A stretch of 64,000 nucleotides of DNA, taken from Parietaria judaica. Its lineage: Eukaryota; Streptophyta; Magnoliopsida; Rosales; Urticaceae. This document shows positions 12,180 to 23,552 of the stretch, piece after piece. The DNA lies in assembly GCA_954871525.1 (NCBI GenBank), contig OX940869.1, positions 15,555,001 to 15,619,000 on the forward strand, written 5' to 3'. The notes beneath the pieces were generated by a model. That model was not told the origin of the DNA and did not search any database. It saw only the letters and a list, made by a program, of their open reading frames with translations. Position numbers and translations under genes: made by a program. How positions within the stretch are numbered: the first letter of the stretch is position 1; each line of letters opens with the position of its first letter.

Positions 12180-13690
12180 GAACCAGCATGATATCCTCTT
12201 TCATTTGGCGTTCGCTAAACTCGTGTTTCCCGCTAGTTGTTGACAATGTTTGTTGGTTGGTAAATAAACCTTCAAATGGAAATTTTTGGCTTGATGCTTG
12301 GTTACACCCTTGTATTGCAGATAAAGAAAATATACCTTTGCTGAATATAGTCAGTCACAGCTAAAATCTCGGATTTTTGAAATAATAAGGATTAGAATTT
12401 TCCTTCTAATCTCTAAGCTTCAGTCTTTAAGGAGATAAAAAAAAAAATTACAAATTTATTGAGGAAATTGATTATGTATGTATTTGCATCATTGTAACGA
12501 TGGTCAATTTTCATTGAAATCTATTTACAATATATTTTTATCTAGTCACAACTTGTTTCCTCAATAGCAAAAAATTTATGGAAAGAATTTCTTCCGCCTT
12601 CGGGTTCGATTACTTGTTGGAGAGCTTTGTCAGGATATCTTCCAATTGAGTTTAATTTGCAGAAAAAAAAATATCGCTAGCTTCAAAATGTCGGTTATGT
12701 AACAATCATGTGGAGGACTCGGATCATGTCTTTGTTAATTGCGACTTTGTAGGTTTGGTATGGTTTTCTATTTTGATATTTTCCGAAAGTCAATCAATCT
12801 CTTGCTTTATTTGTTTGCAATGCATAATCTGTTAATCTTAGTCCTCGCGTTTTTGCCCTTTAGAACACTGCTATATAGTCTGTGCAATTTGGTTGATTTG
12901 GCATACTAGAAATGCTTGTGTATTTCATGATTAAACTCATAGCATTAACAATTTCTTAAGATATTTTTGGCTGACTTACAAACAAGGCTAATTTCTTTAT
13001 GCTAGGGTTGACGAGCACTATAGAGGATTCAAGGATTTTAGAATTTTTTGGAGTGGATGTTCATCCAAACAAAGCCTCAAATATCATTTCAGTAGTTTGG
13101 CTTCCTCAATCCGCATGTTGGTTAAAATGCAATAGTGACGGCTCTTGTCTTGGTACTCCAAGTTTGGCTGGGGCTTGAGGCATTTTCAGAACATACCGAG
13201 GGTTTCCTCATGAACTGTTCACTTTTCATATCGACTCTGCTTTTGCCTTTGAAGCTGAGTTGATGATTGCTGCTATATTTGTATTGAAAAGGCTAAGGAG
13301 CTTCATTGGGAGAAAGTGTGGTTAGAATGTGACTCTAGATACGTTGTTCAACTTTTCATAAAAAATCACTTGAAGTTCCTTGGAGGTTGCGAGCTAGGTG
13401 GTCGACATGTCTTCATTTCCTAGAGACTATTCAGTTTACGATAAGTTTTATTTATAGAGGGTAATAGAGCGGCAAATGTCTTAGCTAGTTTTGGGGCTCA
13501 ATGTTCAGGTCATCATTTGTGGGCTTCCCACCCCGGTTTCATCGCTTATTTTGTTGACGATGATGTTTGTATGAGAGAGAACTTTCGGTTTCGTTAGTTC
13601 TCTGCTCTTTCTTTCTTTTGTTCATAAACTCTTATATTATCATGAACTTCATTTCTTGTTTTGAATATCAATTCTTTTGAACTCATGCTC
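12180..13690 (+). pseudogene. LINE remnant, 3' part: zf-RVT and RNase H region
   Basis: This continues the LINE interrupted at 9479. In order it shows the linker ('NVCWLVNKPSNGNFWLDAWL', about 12245-12305), a zinc-binding zf-RVT segment near 12600-12760 (readable as C-x2-C then H/D-x-C with frame slips), and an RNase H domain of the plant LINE type near 13115-13560. The RNase H part keeps 'KCNSDGSCLGTPSLAGA' with its first catalytic Asp, and 'FEAEL' with the Glu. Several stops and frameshifts are visible, so it is non-functional. The 3' end is near 13690, close to a foldback element. Only the stretch 12170-12364 is open. Confidence 0.75.
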
Positions 13691-13727
13691 GCATGGTAAG
13701 ATTATGGACCTCCTCTTTTATTTAAAA

Positions 13728-14693
13728 GGGTAAACTGCGGCTAATGTACCCTTGATTTTCTGCGGATTATGTACCCAATGTTTATTTTTGGCGGCTAATG
13801 TACTCAATGTTTGATCCGTTAGATATTTTTGGGTTTTCCGTCAGTTGACCGTTAGAGAGTTATATGTACACTTTTTGTATTTTTGACATAACTCACTCAT
13901 TTTTTGTCCAAATTTTATGCACAACCTATGGTTGGAAAGATAAGAGATAGATCTACAACTTTAATGTTTTAAGTTTTGTAAAATCAGTTTAAAAAAAATA
14001 CGAAATTTCAAGTACAACGTAAAACTGGACATTAGTTTAATGCAAAATATTTGTTTCGAGCAAATTTTAATATACTTAATGACTTTTTATGATGAAACGT
14101 AAAAGTAAAAAGTTGTAGATAAATGTTTTATCTTTCCAACGGATGTTTATTTATAAATTTTGGATAAAAAACGAGTGAGGTATGCCAAAAATATGAAATA
14201 TTATTTCACATCACATCTTTTATATTTTTGGCATAACTCACTCATTTTTTGTCCAAAATTTATAAATAAATAACCGTTAGAAAGATAAAAAGTTTATCTA
14301 CAACTTTTTAGTTTTACGTTTCATCATAAAAAGTCATTAAGTATATTAAAATATGTTCGAAACAAATATTTTGCATTAAACTAATGTCCAGTTTTACGTT
14401 GTACTTGAAATTTCGTATTTTTTTAAAACTGATTTTACAAAACTTAAAACATTAAAGTTGTAGATCTATCTCTTATCTTTCCAACCATAGGTCGTGCATA
14501 AAATTTGGACAAAAAATGAGTGAGTTATGTCAAAAATACGAAAAGTGTACATATAACTCTCTAACGGTCAACTGACGGAAAACCCAAAAATATCTAACGG
14601 ATCAAACATTGGGTACATTAGCCGCCAAAAATAAACATTGGGTATATAATTCGCAGAAAATCAAACATTGGGTACATTAGCCGCAGTTTACCC
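13728..14693. mobile_element. MULE-type foldback (palindromic) element, copy 2
   Basis: A 966-bp second copy of the palindromic family, with the same ends (GGGTAAACTGCGGCTAATGT and reverse complement). The two arms meet near 14200-14216. A perfect 9-bp duplication, TATTTAAAA, flanks it (13719-13727 and 14694-14702), so it inserted independently of copy 1. Compared with copy 1 it lacks a short 'catcctc' segment in each arm and has many single-base changes. It has no coding capacity. Confidence 0.93.
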
Positions 14694-14702
14694 TATTTAA
14701 AA

Positions 14703-15459
14703 TAATAAACTATTTTCATTTTCATGTGCTAGAATACAAAGATTGCAATTGTCAAGTACAACTTATCAATTTAAGCTATAAGCTGAGTTCACGATTTTGT
14801 GATGGCAATATCAATATGTATATCTTTTACAACTCAGGGGGTGACCTGACCTATAAATAATCTCTATCAAGGTTCTGCAGATCTTAATTACATCATAATT
14901 CAAGAACGTAAAAAGAATTTCTAATCCACACAAGGAAGAAAAACAGACTTTCTTTTAATATTGAAAACTATATGATTCTCATCACACGCTATTTGTAATT
15001 TGTTCTAGGATTGCCCGAATACTCGGGCTCGGTATTCGGTTGCTACAAAATAAACTGAGCAGTACAGTGCATTTACGGTATATGACTAGAATTTAGTATA
15101 TAATAATTACAGCACGTTTTCTAATTTGTGATTTATCTTTCTATCATTTTTTCTTGCATAATGATAACGTGAATAGAATATTCTCAATATGTATTAATTA
15201 GAACAATCAATAATTATAACACCGAAATATCGGACGGCTAGAGGTTTTTCGTAAATTACAACGGGACAACAAGGCTGAAACTCGCGGAAAAAAAAAAAAA
15301 AAAAAACGCATAGGCCCCTTCAACGTCACTGAAAATTATTTCGAGTGGTTGAGTATTTGAACCGGTTTCCATAAGATACAAAGTTCAGCCACATGACGTA
15401 ATACAAATTATAAATTTATAAATCGCTTGCGGTTTTGAGGAAAAAAATATCACCGATCC
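14703..15459. other. 3' flank of the TBL gene, no second gene seen
   Basis: AT-rich DNA downstream of the minus-strand TBL gene. It should contain that gene's 3' UTR and poly-A site immediately below 15460, but no strong AATAAA is obvious on the minus strand. A 22-base poly-A run lies near 15285-15306. Otherwise nothing was recognised. Confidence 0.4.
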
Positions 15460-17669
15460 TCATCGGACGAGTAACTTCCGGTCGTCAGATCGGCGGCGCT
15501 CCTCGGCCGCTCGGAGGCGCTCGGTCTTGAGCATCTCGAGGAGAAAGTCGTTCCACGTGTCGATCGGGCCGGGCAGGCACCAGTGTACGCAATCATTGTA
15601 GAGCGTGACGTTCTCGTTGGGCCAGTGGCCATAGCGACTGGGGTGGCCATCGGGGCGCATCAGCATCGCCTGCGTCGTGTCGAGCAGCCGGAACTTGAGC
15701 CCGCGCCGACGCCCCTCCCGTTCCGCGGCACGGAACTCCTCCACCTGCGTCATGTACATCTCCATGTTCGCGCCCTCGAGCGTGGTCTCGTTGCTGCGGA
15801 ACGGTCTCGTCCTCACGCAGTTCCCGCCCTCGTTCCACAGGCCGTTCTCGAAGTGCGACGGCGCGAACGTGCGCAAATAGGTGATTCCCTTGTAGCCCTT
15901 GAGGTTGTTGATCGCGCGAAGGGCAGTGCGGAAGGCGCGGCGGTAGCCGTAGAACATGCCAAGGTCGGTGACGTTGGGGAGGAGGCAGTAGTGGCAGCCG
16001 ACGAGCTGGCCCTTCTCGTAGAAAACAGTGGGGCGGTAGAACCAGTGGCCACCGGAGATGACGATGTAGTCGAAGCTCGCCACGTGGGGCACCCAGCTGT
16101 CGTCGAGCTCGTCGAGGTAGAGGCTGAACACGCCCGTGTGGGTCGGGCCGTTCGGGTCGGACTCGTGGCCCTTTACGAGGTGCGGCGTCCAGTACGTAGA
16201 GAGGGTAAAGTTGTACGTGGTGTACACCCACCGCTTGAAGTGCTCGTCGGAGTTGTCCGACTTGTCGATCGGATACTCCACCTGATTAAATAAAATAATT
16301 TTATTACATAGTTCAAGTCACACGACATATTAAATAAAAAATTAATTAAAAAGTACTCGATCAGAAAAAATTTCCACCGCAAATCTAAATCTCATAGAAT
16401 GAACCATCAATCGATCTGGTGAGAATATCTTTTTGTTTTTTATATTGGACTTTTCTGTATGAATAATTATAGATTTTGTTTGATTCTATTACAATTAATT
16501 GAGTATTAGAAAGATGAATTATTGACGACTTTTCTTCCATATAAGACTTGATCTATAATTTGCATGGTAATTGCCAGATGTATTAGAAAAATTCGTTGCA
16601 TTTATAATGATTATTAAGTACTTTAAATAATTTGCATGGCCTATGGGGTCAATACTTTGTCGATTATGATTAAACTATTTAATCAAGACTCCAAAAGCTT
16701 GTCATAATCACATAATTCAATATAGCTGTATATAAAAACAAGACTAAATTACTAAAAAAAAAAAGGCATCTAATTAATTGACAGAAATAATTGACTTAAT
16801 TAAATTACTATGGACCCATTTTACTAGAGTTTATCAGCTTCACTAACAAATTGTCCATTTCTAGGCAAAAATAAAACAAAGACATGACACTATAGTCGCA
16901 TTCAAAATAATGTATCTCTTCTGTTTGCAAAATAGATAATTTATAAATTAATTTATAAAGATGATATAGTTGTAAACTCAATATAGCAAAATTATTATTT
17001 CAAAAGATCGCTAAGATAGAGATGGCTTGATATAAAGGTGCTGAAAGGTCTCATCATGTGAAAGATATGGAATAAAGAAGAAAAGGGGTCATCTAAAATA
17101 GTTGCTCCTTAAATAATTTCAAACCTTATTTTAACTAAAACTAATAATTTTATTTCTATAGTACTTTATGTATATTTTCTCTATATATGTCTTTATCTAT
17201 TGAATATGATATATTACCCTAATGGGAGAAAACAATGAGCATCTCTGCAACGGTGTACCGTGTATCACATCATAATCATAATTATTTTAGTTTAGATTTT
17301 TTATTATTTCATCAAAATATGTATTTGTTGAATGAAAAAAAGGTGTGAAAGGGTTGAAAATAGGATTTTTTTAACTTTTTAAAAATGTTTAAATACTAAT
17401 AGCCTTTTAATCAGAACCGTTGTGTATTAAGTTAGGACAGCTACCAAAAGATTAATCCAAAAAATTTGGATCCAAAACTTCTAGATCCGAATATTATCGA
17501 AGTAATATATAAGTCCGAATTTTGGTCTTCCGAAATATTCATACGGTTAATCACTATCCAATATTTTTTACATCCAAAATTTTTCGATTAAGATTTATCT
17601 AGAAGAATTTAAAGTCCGGATTTCCGAGCTTCAAAATTCACAAGCCAATAAAAACGCCAACAATGTCAA

Positions 17670-17710
<41 letters not shown>

Positions 17711-18860
17711 TACATATACACATATATTACGAGGAAAATAATTAAGTTAAGACCTCACAACCTAGTCACGTGCAAGTTCAAGACACACTCATTATTGGCA
17801 AGATTCCATTCCAAATGCTAGCCCATCACAAAGTTGTGGACATATATACTGCTAACAAAAATCTCTCACTCCTCTGTGTCTTTTACCTAATCCCTTGAAT
17901 TATTTCAAGGCGTAGTTCAACCAATACATTATCTCTTTCTTGAAGAAAATATTCAATTTACCGTTAGTTAATTAGAAATAATTATAAGCAACGTTGCCAT
18001 ATTCAAGTTTCATTTATATATCATAGAGTTAGACATCTTAACCAATTATAACTCCTAATCAATGTGACATAACTATACAATTAGTATTCAACAATACTAT
18101 ATGTTAATTATCGAAGCAAATGAAAATAATATATACATGTTATCTCGAAGAACTCAAAGCTTGACTAAGCCATGGCAGATATAATTTAAAAAAATAATCG
18201 AAAACAAGCACTTAATTATTTAATAATGAGTATTTTGTACTTAATGTATAGAATTTTTCAATAAGGCATAGTTTATGGCTTAGTTTGTGGTTCAACATTT
18301 GATCTATAATCTCGGAAAGTAGTGTTTTTTTTTTTTTAATTATAAATAATACTTACCCTAGAGAGAAGGCAGATGAGGGATTGCATTTGGTTCCGTCCGA
18401 CGGAGTCTCCGATGAAGGCGAGCGACTTGTCCCTCACAAGCTCCAAGAACTGCGCGGGATTGAAGACCGGCATTTCGCAGCCGTCCGGCTGCCACCGCCA
18501 CTTCGTGAAGTCGGAGTCTGGCCGACCGTACTTCATGCAGTTCTGGTGCTCGTGGATCGCCCAACACGTCTTGTTCGTGTAGTACGGGGCGCCCTCATTC
18601 CGCACCCATTCGCCGGAGAATATGTCGCATCTGTGCGTCGACGAGGACGCTATCTTCGCGTCGGGGATCTCTGCGTCGACGTCGATGTTGGAAGAGATGT
18701 CGTCACGGGAAACGTCGCCGGTCGGGGCCGGGGAGGAGTAGGTGAAGGAAGGGTAGTAGAAAGGTACGGTGGTGAGAAGGACTAGGGACATGACTGCGAT
18801 GAGGACCAGCTTCGTGGACTTGCTTTGGGATTTGCCATCGTAGTTTTGTTGATGCCTCAT
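15460..18860 (-). CDS. TBL: TBL/PMR5-family polysaccharide O-acetyltransferase (two exons)
   Basis: Exon 1 is 18860-18357 (168 codons) and exon 2 is 16281-15460 (273 codons plus stop). The donor AGG|GTAAGT and acceptor ATCAG|GTGGAG join in phase 0, giving a 441-aa protein. Residues 18-37 form one membrane anchor behind a short basic N terminus (type II Golgi topology). A spacer follows, then the PMR5N domain (CDIFSGEW at 78-85, [17 protein letters not shown] at 99-115) and the PC-esterase domain. The catalytic residues expected of the family are all present: S153 in GDSVGRNQ, and D398 and H401 in [10 protein letters not shown]. The family transfers acetyl groups to cell-wall glycans. The sequence looks closest to the TBL19-27 branch, which includes xyloglucan and mannan acetyltransferases, but the exact substrate and ortholog cannot be set by eye. 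Both exons are strikingly GC-rich against AT-rich flanks and intron. No frameshift or premature stop is seen, so it is probably functional. Confidence 0.93.
16282..18356 (-). other. 2075-bp intron of the TBL gene
   Basis: It is bounded by GTAAGT (rc of 18351-18356) and CAG (rc of 16282-16284) on the minus strand. It is AT-rich and carries an AT microsatellite (17674-17707). I saw no transposon ends or ORFs of note. The splice sites lie where the conserved block LICLLSR joins VEYP, which supports the boundaries. Confidence 0.9.
17674..17707. repeat. (AT)n microsatellite in the TBL intron
   Basis: About 17 AT units. Confidence 0.95.
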
Positions 18861-18862
18861 CT

Positions 18863-18902
18863 CTAGAGAGAGAGAGAGAGAGAATTGGAGGAGAGAGAGA
18901 GG
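18863..18902 (-). promoter_or_regulatory. (CT)n tract in the 5' UTR of the TBL gene
   Basis: Two GA-rich blocks (18865-18883 and 18890-18902) lie directly upstream of the ATG, so on the transcribed strand they are CT-rich. Pyrimidine-rich leaders of this kind are common in plant 5' UTRs and core promoters. The role is inferred from position only. Confidence 0.5.
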
Positions 18903-18972
18903 ACTAGTTCATGAAGAAAGAAATGAGACTGTGTTTTTGTGTGGAAGAGTTCAAAGCGAGAGGGTGATATGT

Positions 18973-18980
18973 GTTATAAA
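18973..18980 (-). promoter_or_regulatory. Candidate TATA box of the TBL gene
   Basis: The minus strand reads TTTATAAC about 113 bases upstream of the start codon. With transcription starting about 30 bases downstream, the 5' UTR would be about 80-90 bases. No better TATA-like match lies closer to the ATG. Confidence 0.35.
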
Positions 18981-20793
18981 CGTTGAATTTATTCATTTAT
19001 TATGTGAATACGATGGCTTGTATTGTATTTTATATGGCTGAGCATGATTATAGTGAAAATTACCTACTGATTTAATTAATATATTTATTAAATGAAGTGA
19101 TTATGTTGGCCACAAGTACCATGTTACAAAGATATATTTGTAGTGTTAGAACAAGCTGACATTATTGGCCGCAATTTTTGTTTCTCGCTGAACTCAAGAT
19201 CTCTCGAAGAGTCTTCTAGTGAATTTACCGTTTACCACTAGGCCAAGCAAATTTGGTTCTAAAAGATTTTAAATTGCCGACTATATGAAATTTATCGGTG
19301 GATTATTCTAGACCATGAACGTTTCAATACACTTGTATATACTTTCTTGGCTTCTATTCTCAAAGTGTAATTTGATAATAATTCTTAAAAGATCTCAATT
19401 TAATCATGAATTACTCTCTCCATCGTTACAAGAGAGCATAGTTAACGAGGGATGACGGGCTTGTTTTAAAAAAATGGATTCGGTCCAAAATGAATGAATA
19501 AAAAAAGTCATCGTCTTGAGTGAACAGATGACAACTTAGACAAGACGTGATGACCTAAAACAAATTACATAAGTCATGCTTTACTTTTTTTCATAATCAA
19601 ATGGTTTTAAGGAAAAACCCCGTAATACTTCGCTTTTATGTTTTGATTTCTTATTAATTTAAAAAAAAATGAAAGGCCTAAATCCGTAATTGAACAATTG
19701 GAAAATTTTGTTTTATATAAAAATTACGATAAAGATATTATTCCCAATACTTAAAATATTCAAATGTAATAAAATAAAAATTAAAGTATTTTTAACAGCG
19801 TATTATAACTATTTTTTAATATAAAAGGTAAATTTTTATCGAAAACAAAATAATCACTAACATATTGTATATAGTCGAGAGAGAGATAAAAAATGTTCTT
19901 TATTTTATATAAATATGCATGCATGTGTTTTTATTATATAAAAAATAAAAATAAACAAGCACACCACGCCTCGGTTGGTTAATCCAACATGGTTAATGTG
20001 ATTTAAAGTCAACATTTTTTCCTGGGTGTCAGTGCTCAATAATTATGAGCATATCGATGAGTTCTTAAGACTTTTTAAAAATTAATCTATTAAGAGAAAG
20101 GTAACACTTTAATATCGTTAAAAATTATGGGCATATCACCGACGTATGTCTTTTCTTACGTTTGCGGTAAAAATAAAATCGTAGTTGTTGTTTAAAAAAA
20201 AAAAAAAAAAATCGCAAAAAGATGTTCAGCGTGCCTCGCTCTTGTCGTTTTACACTAAAAACGGGCGACTTGTCGTATATTTTCCATTTAAATTTGAAAG
20301 TTCCCAACTGCCCATAATTATTTCCCATTTCTCGCGGCTTTCCCTAGGGTTACCTTGGCCTCCCCTCTAAAAACCCACGCTGAACGAAATAGTCTTCCAA
20401 TTTCTCGACGATTTTGCTCGGTTAGACTAAGGTATGTCGACTATTTTTCCTAGTAATTCGTATTTTCGAGTTCTAATGATCGGTTTCACATCTTGGACCA
20501 CCAAATCAGATTTGTTGAGATTTAAACATGTTTATGTGCTTGTTAAGTAATAATTTTTGTGGATTAGTGTAAATATGATTTTTATCTCGTGATCAACTAA
20601 GTTTGATCCAATTATGAATATATTTAGTTTAGGGTTTAGTTAATTCTTAATTTATTGCTTTTTTGATAATTAATTACTAAATTAGTAACTTGATTGGTTA
20701 ATTTAATTTATTTCATAGCTTGATATGATCGTGATTATTAAATATAACTACTTATAAGTCGACTTTGTTAATTTAAGACGACTTAGTTGATTA
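18981..20793. other. AT-rich intergenic DNA, no gene seen
   Basis: This is the upstream region of the TBL gene followed by AT-rich DNA with a poly-A run near 20193-20210. The ORFs at 20125-20328 and 20185-20370 overlap on opposite strands, cross the homopolymer and look accidental. Around 20420-20435 'cggttagactaag' followed by GTATGT could be a splice donor of a leader exon, but no downstream coding exon was found. Confidence 0.4.
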
Positions 20794-21694
20794 TGTAGGA
20801 AATTCCCGAATCGGGATTCAGGCCCATTGGGATTTCCGTGTCCGACCCGACTACAACTAAGGGTAACGGGTCGGGCCCGTGAATTATCTATGAGTGGTTT
20901 AATTAATTATCAGAATTAATTAATTACGACGTAATGGGCCTAATTATCCCATTAGGTCATTTATTCATGTGAAATACCACACTTAAGCTCATAATTAACT
21001 AATTCAATCCAAAACCCTAGAGCAATACACGAATTCTCTCTAGCCTCCATAGCCAAATTCGACTTGCCCCCGGTGCTCCGATCGGTTCATTGTCCAATCG
21101 CCGTGAAGGACCTAGCAGTCCGAATCCGCGATTTCCGGTCAATTGACGTTCCCGCAACGACGTGGTGGACGAGCTAGAGGTTTTGCACTTGTGGAACTAA
21201 GATCCGTGTCCCGAGGTACATGATCAGAGCAGAAAATCGCCCAGTGAAAACCAGTCAGCAAAAGTACCCAAAGCTCGGTAATGTGTCGAAACCTATCTCT
21301 TAAGTCTTCTAAATTAATCTAGATCATAGTTTCGATGAAATCCCGTGATTTCTGCTTAGTCGGCAAAAGTACCCAAAGTTTGATAATGTGTCGAAACCTA
21401 TCTCTTAATTCTTCTAAATTAATCTAGATCATAATTTCGATGAAATCCCGTGATTTCTACCACGCGATTGAGAAAAACTCAGCGAAAAACCCAATAGACT
21501 AAACTTAGTTATACTTAGTTTATTTTGGGTTTAGAGTTTAGTTGATTTTGATTTATCATTCTAAGTATTTTACTAATCGTAGGCAATTGAAGATAGGCTT
21601 CCGATCCGGCGAGACAATGCACTTCGATCAAAGAAAGTGGTTATACCACTTTCAAATGCAAATTTTTCTTGCAAAATACCAAAGGGACGTTACA
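20794..21694. repeat. LTR-like tract with an internal tandem duplication
   Basis: From about 20794 ('tgtaggaaattcccgaatcg') the sequence looks like the control region and leader of an LTR. There are GC-richer 'gggtcgggcccg' words, then 'aaaccctagagcaatacacg' and a leader with 'gtgaaggacctagcag'. No matching target duplication or second LTR was found, so the boundaries are only estimates. The duplicated block at 21254-21461 lies inside it. Confidence 0.3.
21254..21461. repeat. Direct tandem duplication, 2 x about 105 bp
   Basis: Unit 1 is 21254-21358 and unit 2 is about 21359-21461. Both contain 'gcaaaagtacccaaag', 'aatgtgtcgaaacctatctc', 'aaattaatctagatcata' and 'gaaatcccgtgatttct', with few differences. 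It is a recent local duplication. Confidence 0.9.
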
Positions 21695-21698
21695 ACGG

Positions 21699-21706
21699 GA
21701 ATAAAG
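21699..21706. repeat. Target-site duplication GAATAAAG (left)
   Basis: Pairs with GAATAAAA at 22405-22412 (7 of 8 bases), across the hAT MITE. Confidence 0.75.
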
Positions 21707-22404
21707 TAGGGGTGAAAATTTTGTAACCGTTTCCCGGTTTGGTCCCAGTTCCGGACCCGTCCCGTTTCCGGTCCCGGAACGGTTTTAAAAAAAATAAGGG
21801 AAATTTTGTTTGAAACCGGGAACCGGTACTTTCCTGTTCACGGTTTATGGAACTGGGAACCGGTACCAGAAACCAAATTTCCCGGTTTTTTGTGCCGGTT
21901 CCGGTTTTAAAATACATGTAGTTTTAGATGTTTTCATATTATGTCGTTTTAAAATATTTTGTATGTTTATTGTAGTTTTTGGGTTTTATGTCGTTTTTTA
22001 TGATTTCAACTACATGTAGTTTTCGTTATTAGGGTTTATTATTTCCCATTTTCCATTCTCGGCCCTTTCAATATCTCTTTCTCACTCTCTCATCCATCGT
22101 GACGTCATAGTCTCCTCTTCGCCAAGAACCCTCCACAGTCGATTATTCGCTCGCAAGCACAATCTATGTCTCGTGTTAGTTTTTGTTCCGGCTATTGATT
22201 TGTTTCGGCCATTATTTTTGTCTCGTGTTAAGTACCGAATTTTTTCACGAATTTTTTCTTACTTATTCCCAGTTCCGGTTTAAAAAAAAAAAGGAAATTT
22301 ACAACCGGATCCGGGAACCGGTACCGAAAATAAAAATCCCGAATTTTTAAGATAGACACCAAAAACAAATAATTTCTCGGTTCCCGGTTCCGCTTTCACC
22401 CCTA
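21707..22404. mobile_element. hAT MITE / non-autonomous hAT element (698 bp)
   Basis: The ends are TAGGGGTGAAAA and TTTCACCCCTA, exact inverted complements over 10-11 bases and typical of plant hAT elements. An 8-bp target duplication (GAATAAAG/GAATAAAA) flanks them. The sub-terminal regions are packed with repeated 'gggaaccggta' and 'ttcccggtt' words in both orientations, a usual hAT transposase-binding arrangement. Small ORFs at 21690-21917, 21810-22019 and 22280-22510 arise from these repeats and are not genes. Confidence 0.85.
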
Positions 22405-22412
22405 GAATAAAA

Positions 22413-22982
22413 TACAATGTAGCGGTAATGTTCCTGGCAAGAACATTAGACCAATTTTTTTTAACTCTTTTTTTCGTTTTCGGTCCTTCGCAATTATAAG
22501 ATATGCACAATATCCAAGTGTTTCTAAAATTATTTAATATTTATTCCCCAAAATTATATGTATAGTATAATAATTATGATGCCAGTCCAAAAATGAAATA
22601 TAGAGATTCTCTGCCAACATAATATAGATCATAAAATTATGTGTGCTTTATATAATAGAATATATTATGCGATTCGATAAAAAGGGTGTGAATATGTGAT
22701 AGATGTGCATGTGGGTACGTGATTCCAGACTGTAAACTATTTTTTGAATTATCAAGAATGCCAAAATACTTTCGTCGTCGTTACAGTCAGCCAAATTCTT
22801 TGCCTTTTCGTCACATCCATCAATTGCATTATTTTCCACTTTTAAACTCAGGAGCTTCTTCGTGATCAATCTCAAAATTCATCGCATAATATTCTTTCCA
22901 ACATATAATATAAGGTAACTAGAAGGGAGGAAACCAGCAATTGAACTGGGGAGTGATGAATGACAAATACATTAGACTTATA
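22413..22982. other. Intergenic DNA, no gene seen
   Basis: AT-rich between two MITEs. ORFs 22648-22875 and 22872-23078 (both minus) have no recognisable motif, and the second runs into the neighbouring MITE. Confidence 0.4.
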
Positions 22983-22992
22983 TTTATATATA

Positions 22993-23461
22993 GGGTTAAT
23001 GACGGCAAAAATACTCAAAGTTTGGTCAAAGAACCCCTCGTGTACCCAAAGTTTAAAAGTGGTGGCAAAAATACCCAAAGTCGCATTTGGGGAGTTGACC
23101 GCTCCATTCTCGTAACGCCGTTAACTTACCCGTTAACTCTGGCCACGTGGACAAACGTGAGTTGCTGACATAATAATTTTTGCCACGTTAACGAGCCCAC
23201 ATCAGCCTCGTTTACGATAAAACAAGGAATTAAACCCCTAATTAATATTATTTAACACAACTAATTGAACCCCTAATGATTACACTTAACAAAAAAGATT
23301 TGTCCACATGGCCAAAATTAACAGGTAAGTTAGCGGCGTTACGAGAATGGAGTGGTCAACTCCCCAAATGTGACTTTGGGTATTTTTGCCACCACTTTTA
23401 AACTTTGGGTACACGAGGGGTTCTTTGACCAAACTTTAGATATTTTTGCCATCATTAACCC
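22993..23461. mobile_element. MULE-type MITE, 469 bp with about 170-bp inverted repeats
   Basis: The ends GGGTTAATGACGGCAAAAAT and ATTTTTGCCATCATTAACCC are inverted complements with one mismatch, and the pairing continues to about 23160/23300 ('ggtcaaagaacccctcgtgt', 'gttaacggcg'-type words). A 10-bp repeat, TTTATATATA, flanks it (22983-22992 and 23462-23471), fitting a 9-10-bp Mutator-like target duplication. The right flank is an AT repeat, so the duplication is less certain. Within each arm 'ggcaaaaatacccaaag' occurs twice. A fragment of the same family lies at about 37557-37788. Confidence 0.8.
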
Positions 23462-23552
23462 TTTATATATATATATATATATATATCAAAATAAATAACG
23501 CCTTGATTCATAATCGTTGTTTCTTGACACAACAACTGTTGACATGGTTTCT

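Noticed and set aside
7653..14693. The two foldback elements as ends of one large composite transposon
   Set aside because: Each has its own perfect and different 9-bp duplication directly at both of its ends, so they inserted independently.
15450..16293. Long ORFs on both strands overlapping TBL exon 2 (for example 15583-16293 + and 15593-16231 -)
   Set aside because: They are shadow frames caused by the high GC content of the exon. Their products are Arg/Ala/Val-rich with no domain, and the true frame carries the PC-esterase motifs.
18358..18785. ORFs 18381-18785 (+), 18373-18582 (+) and 18358-18567 (-) over TBL exon 1
   Set aside because: Shadow frames of the TBL coding exon.
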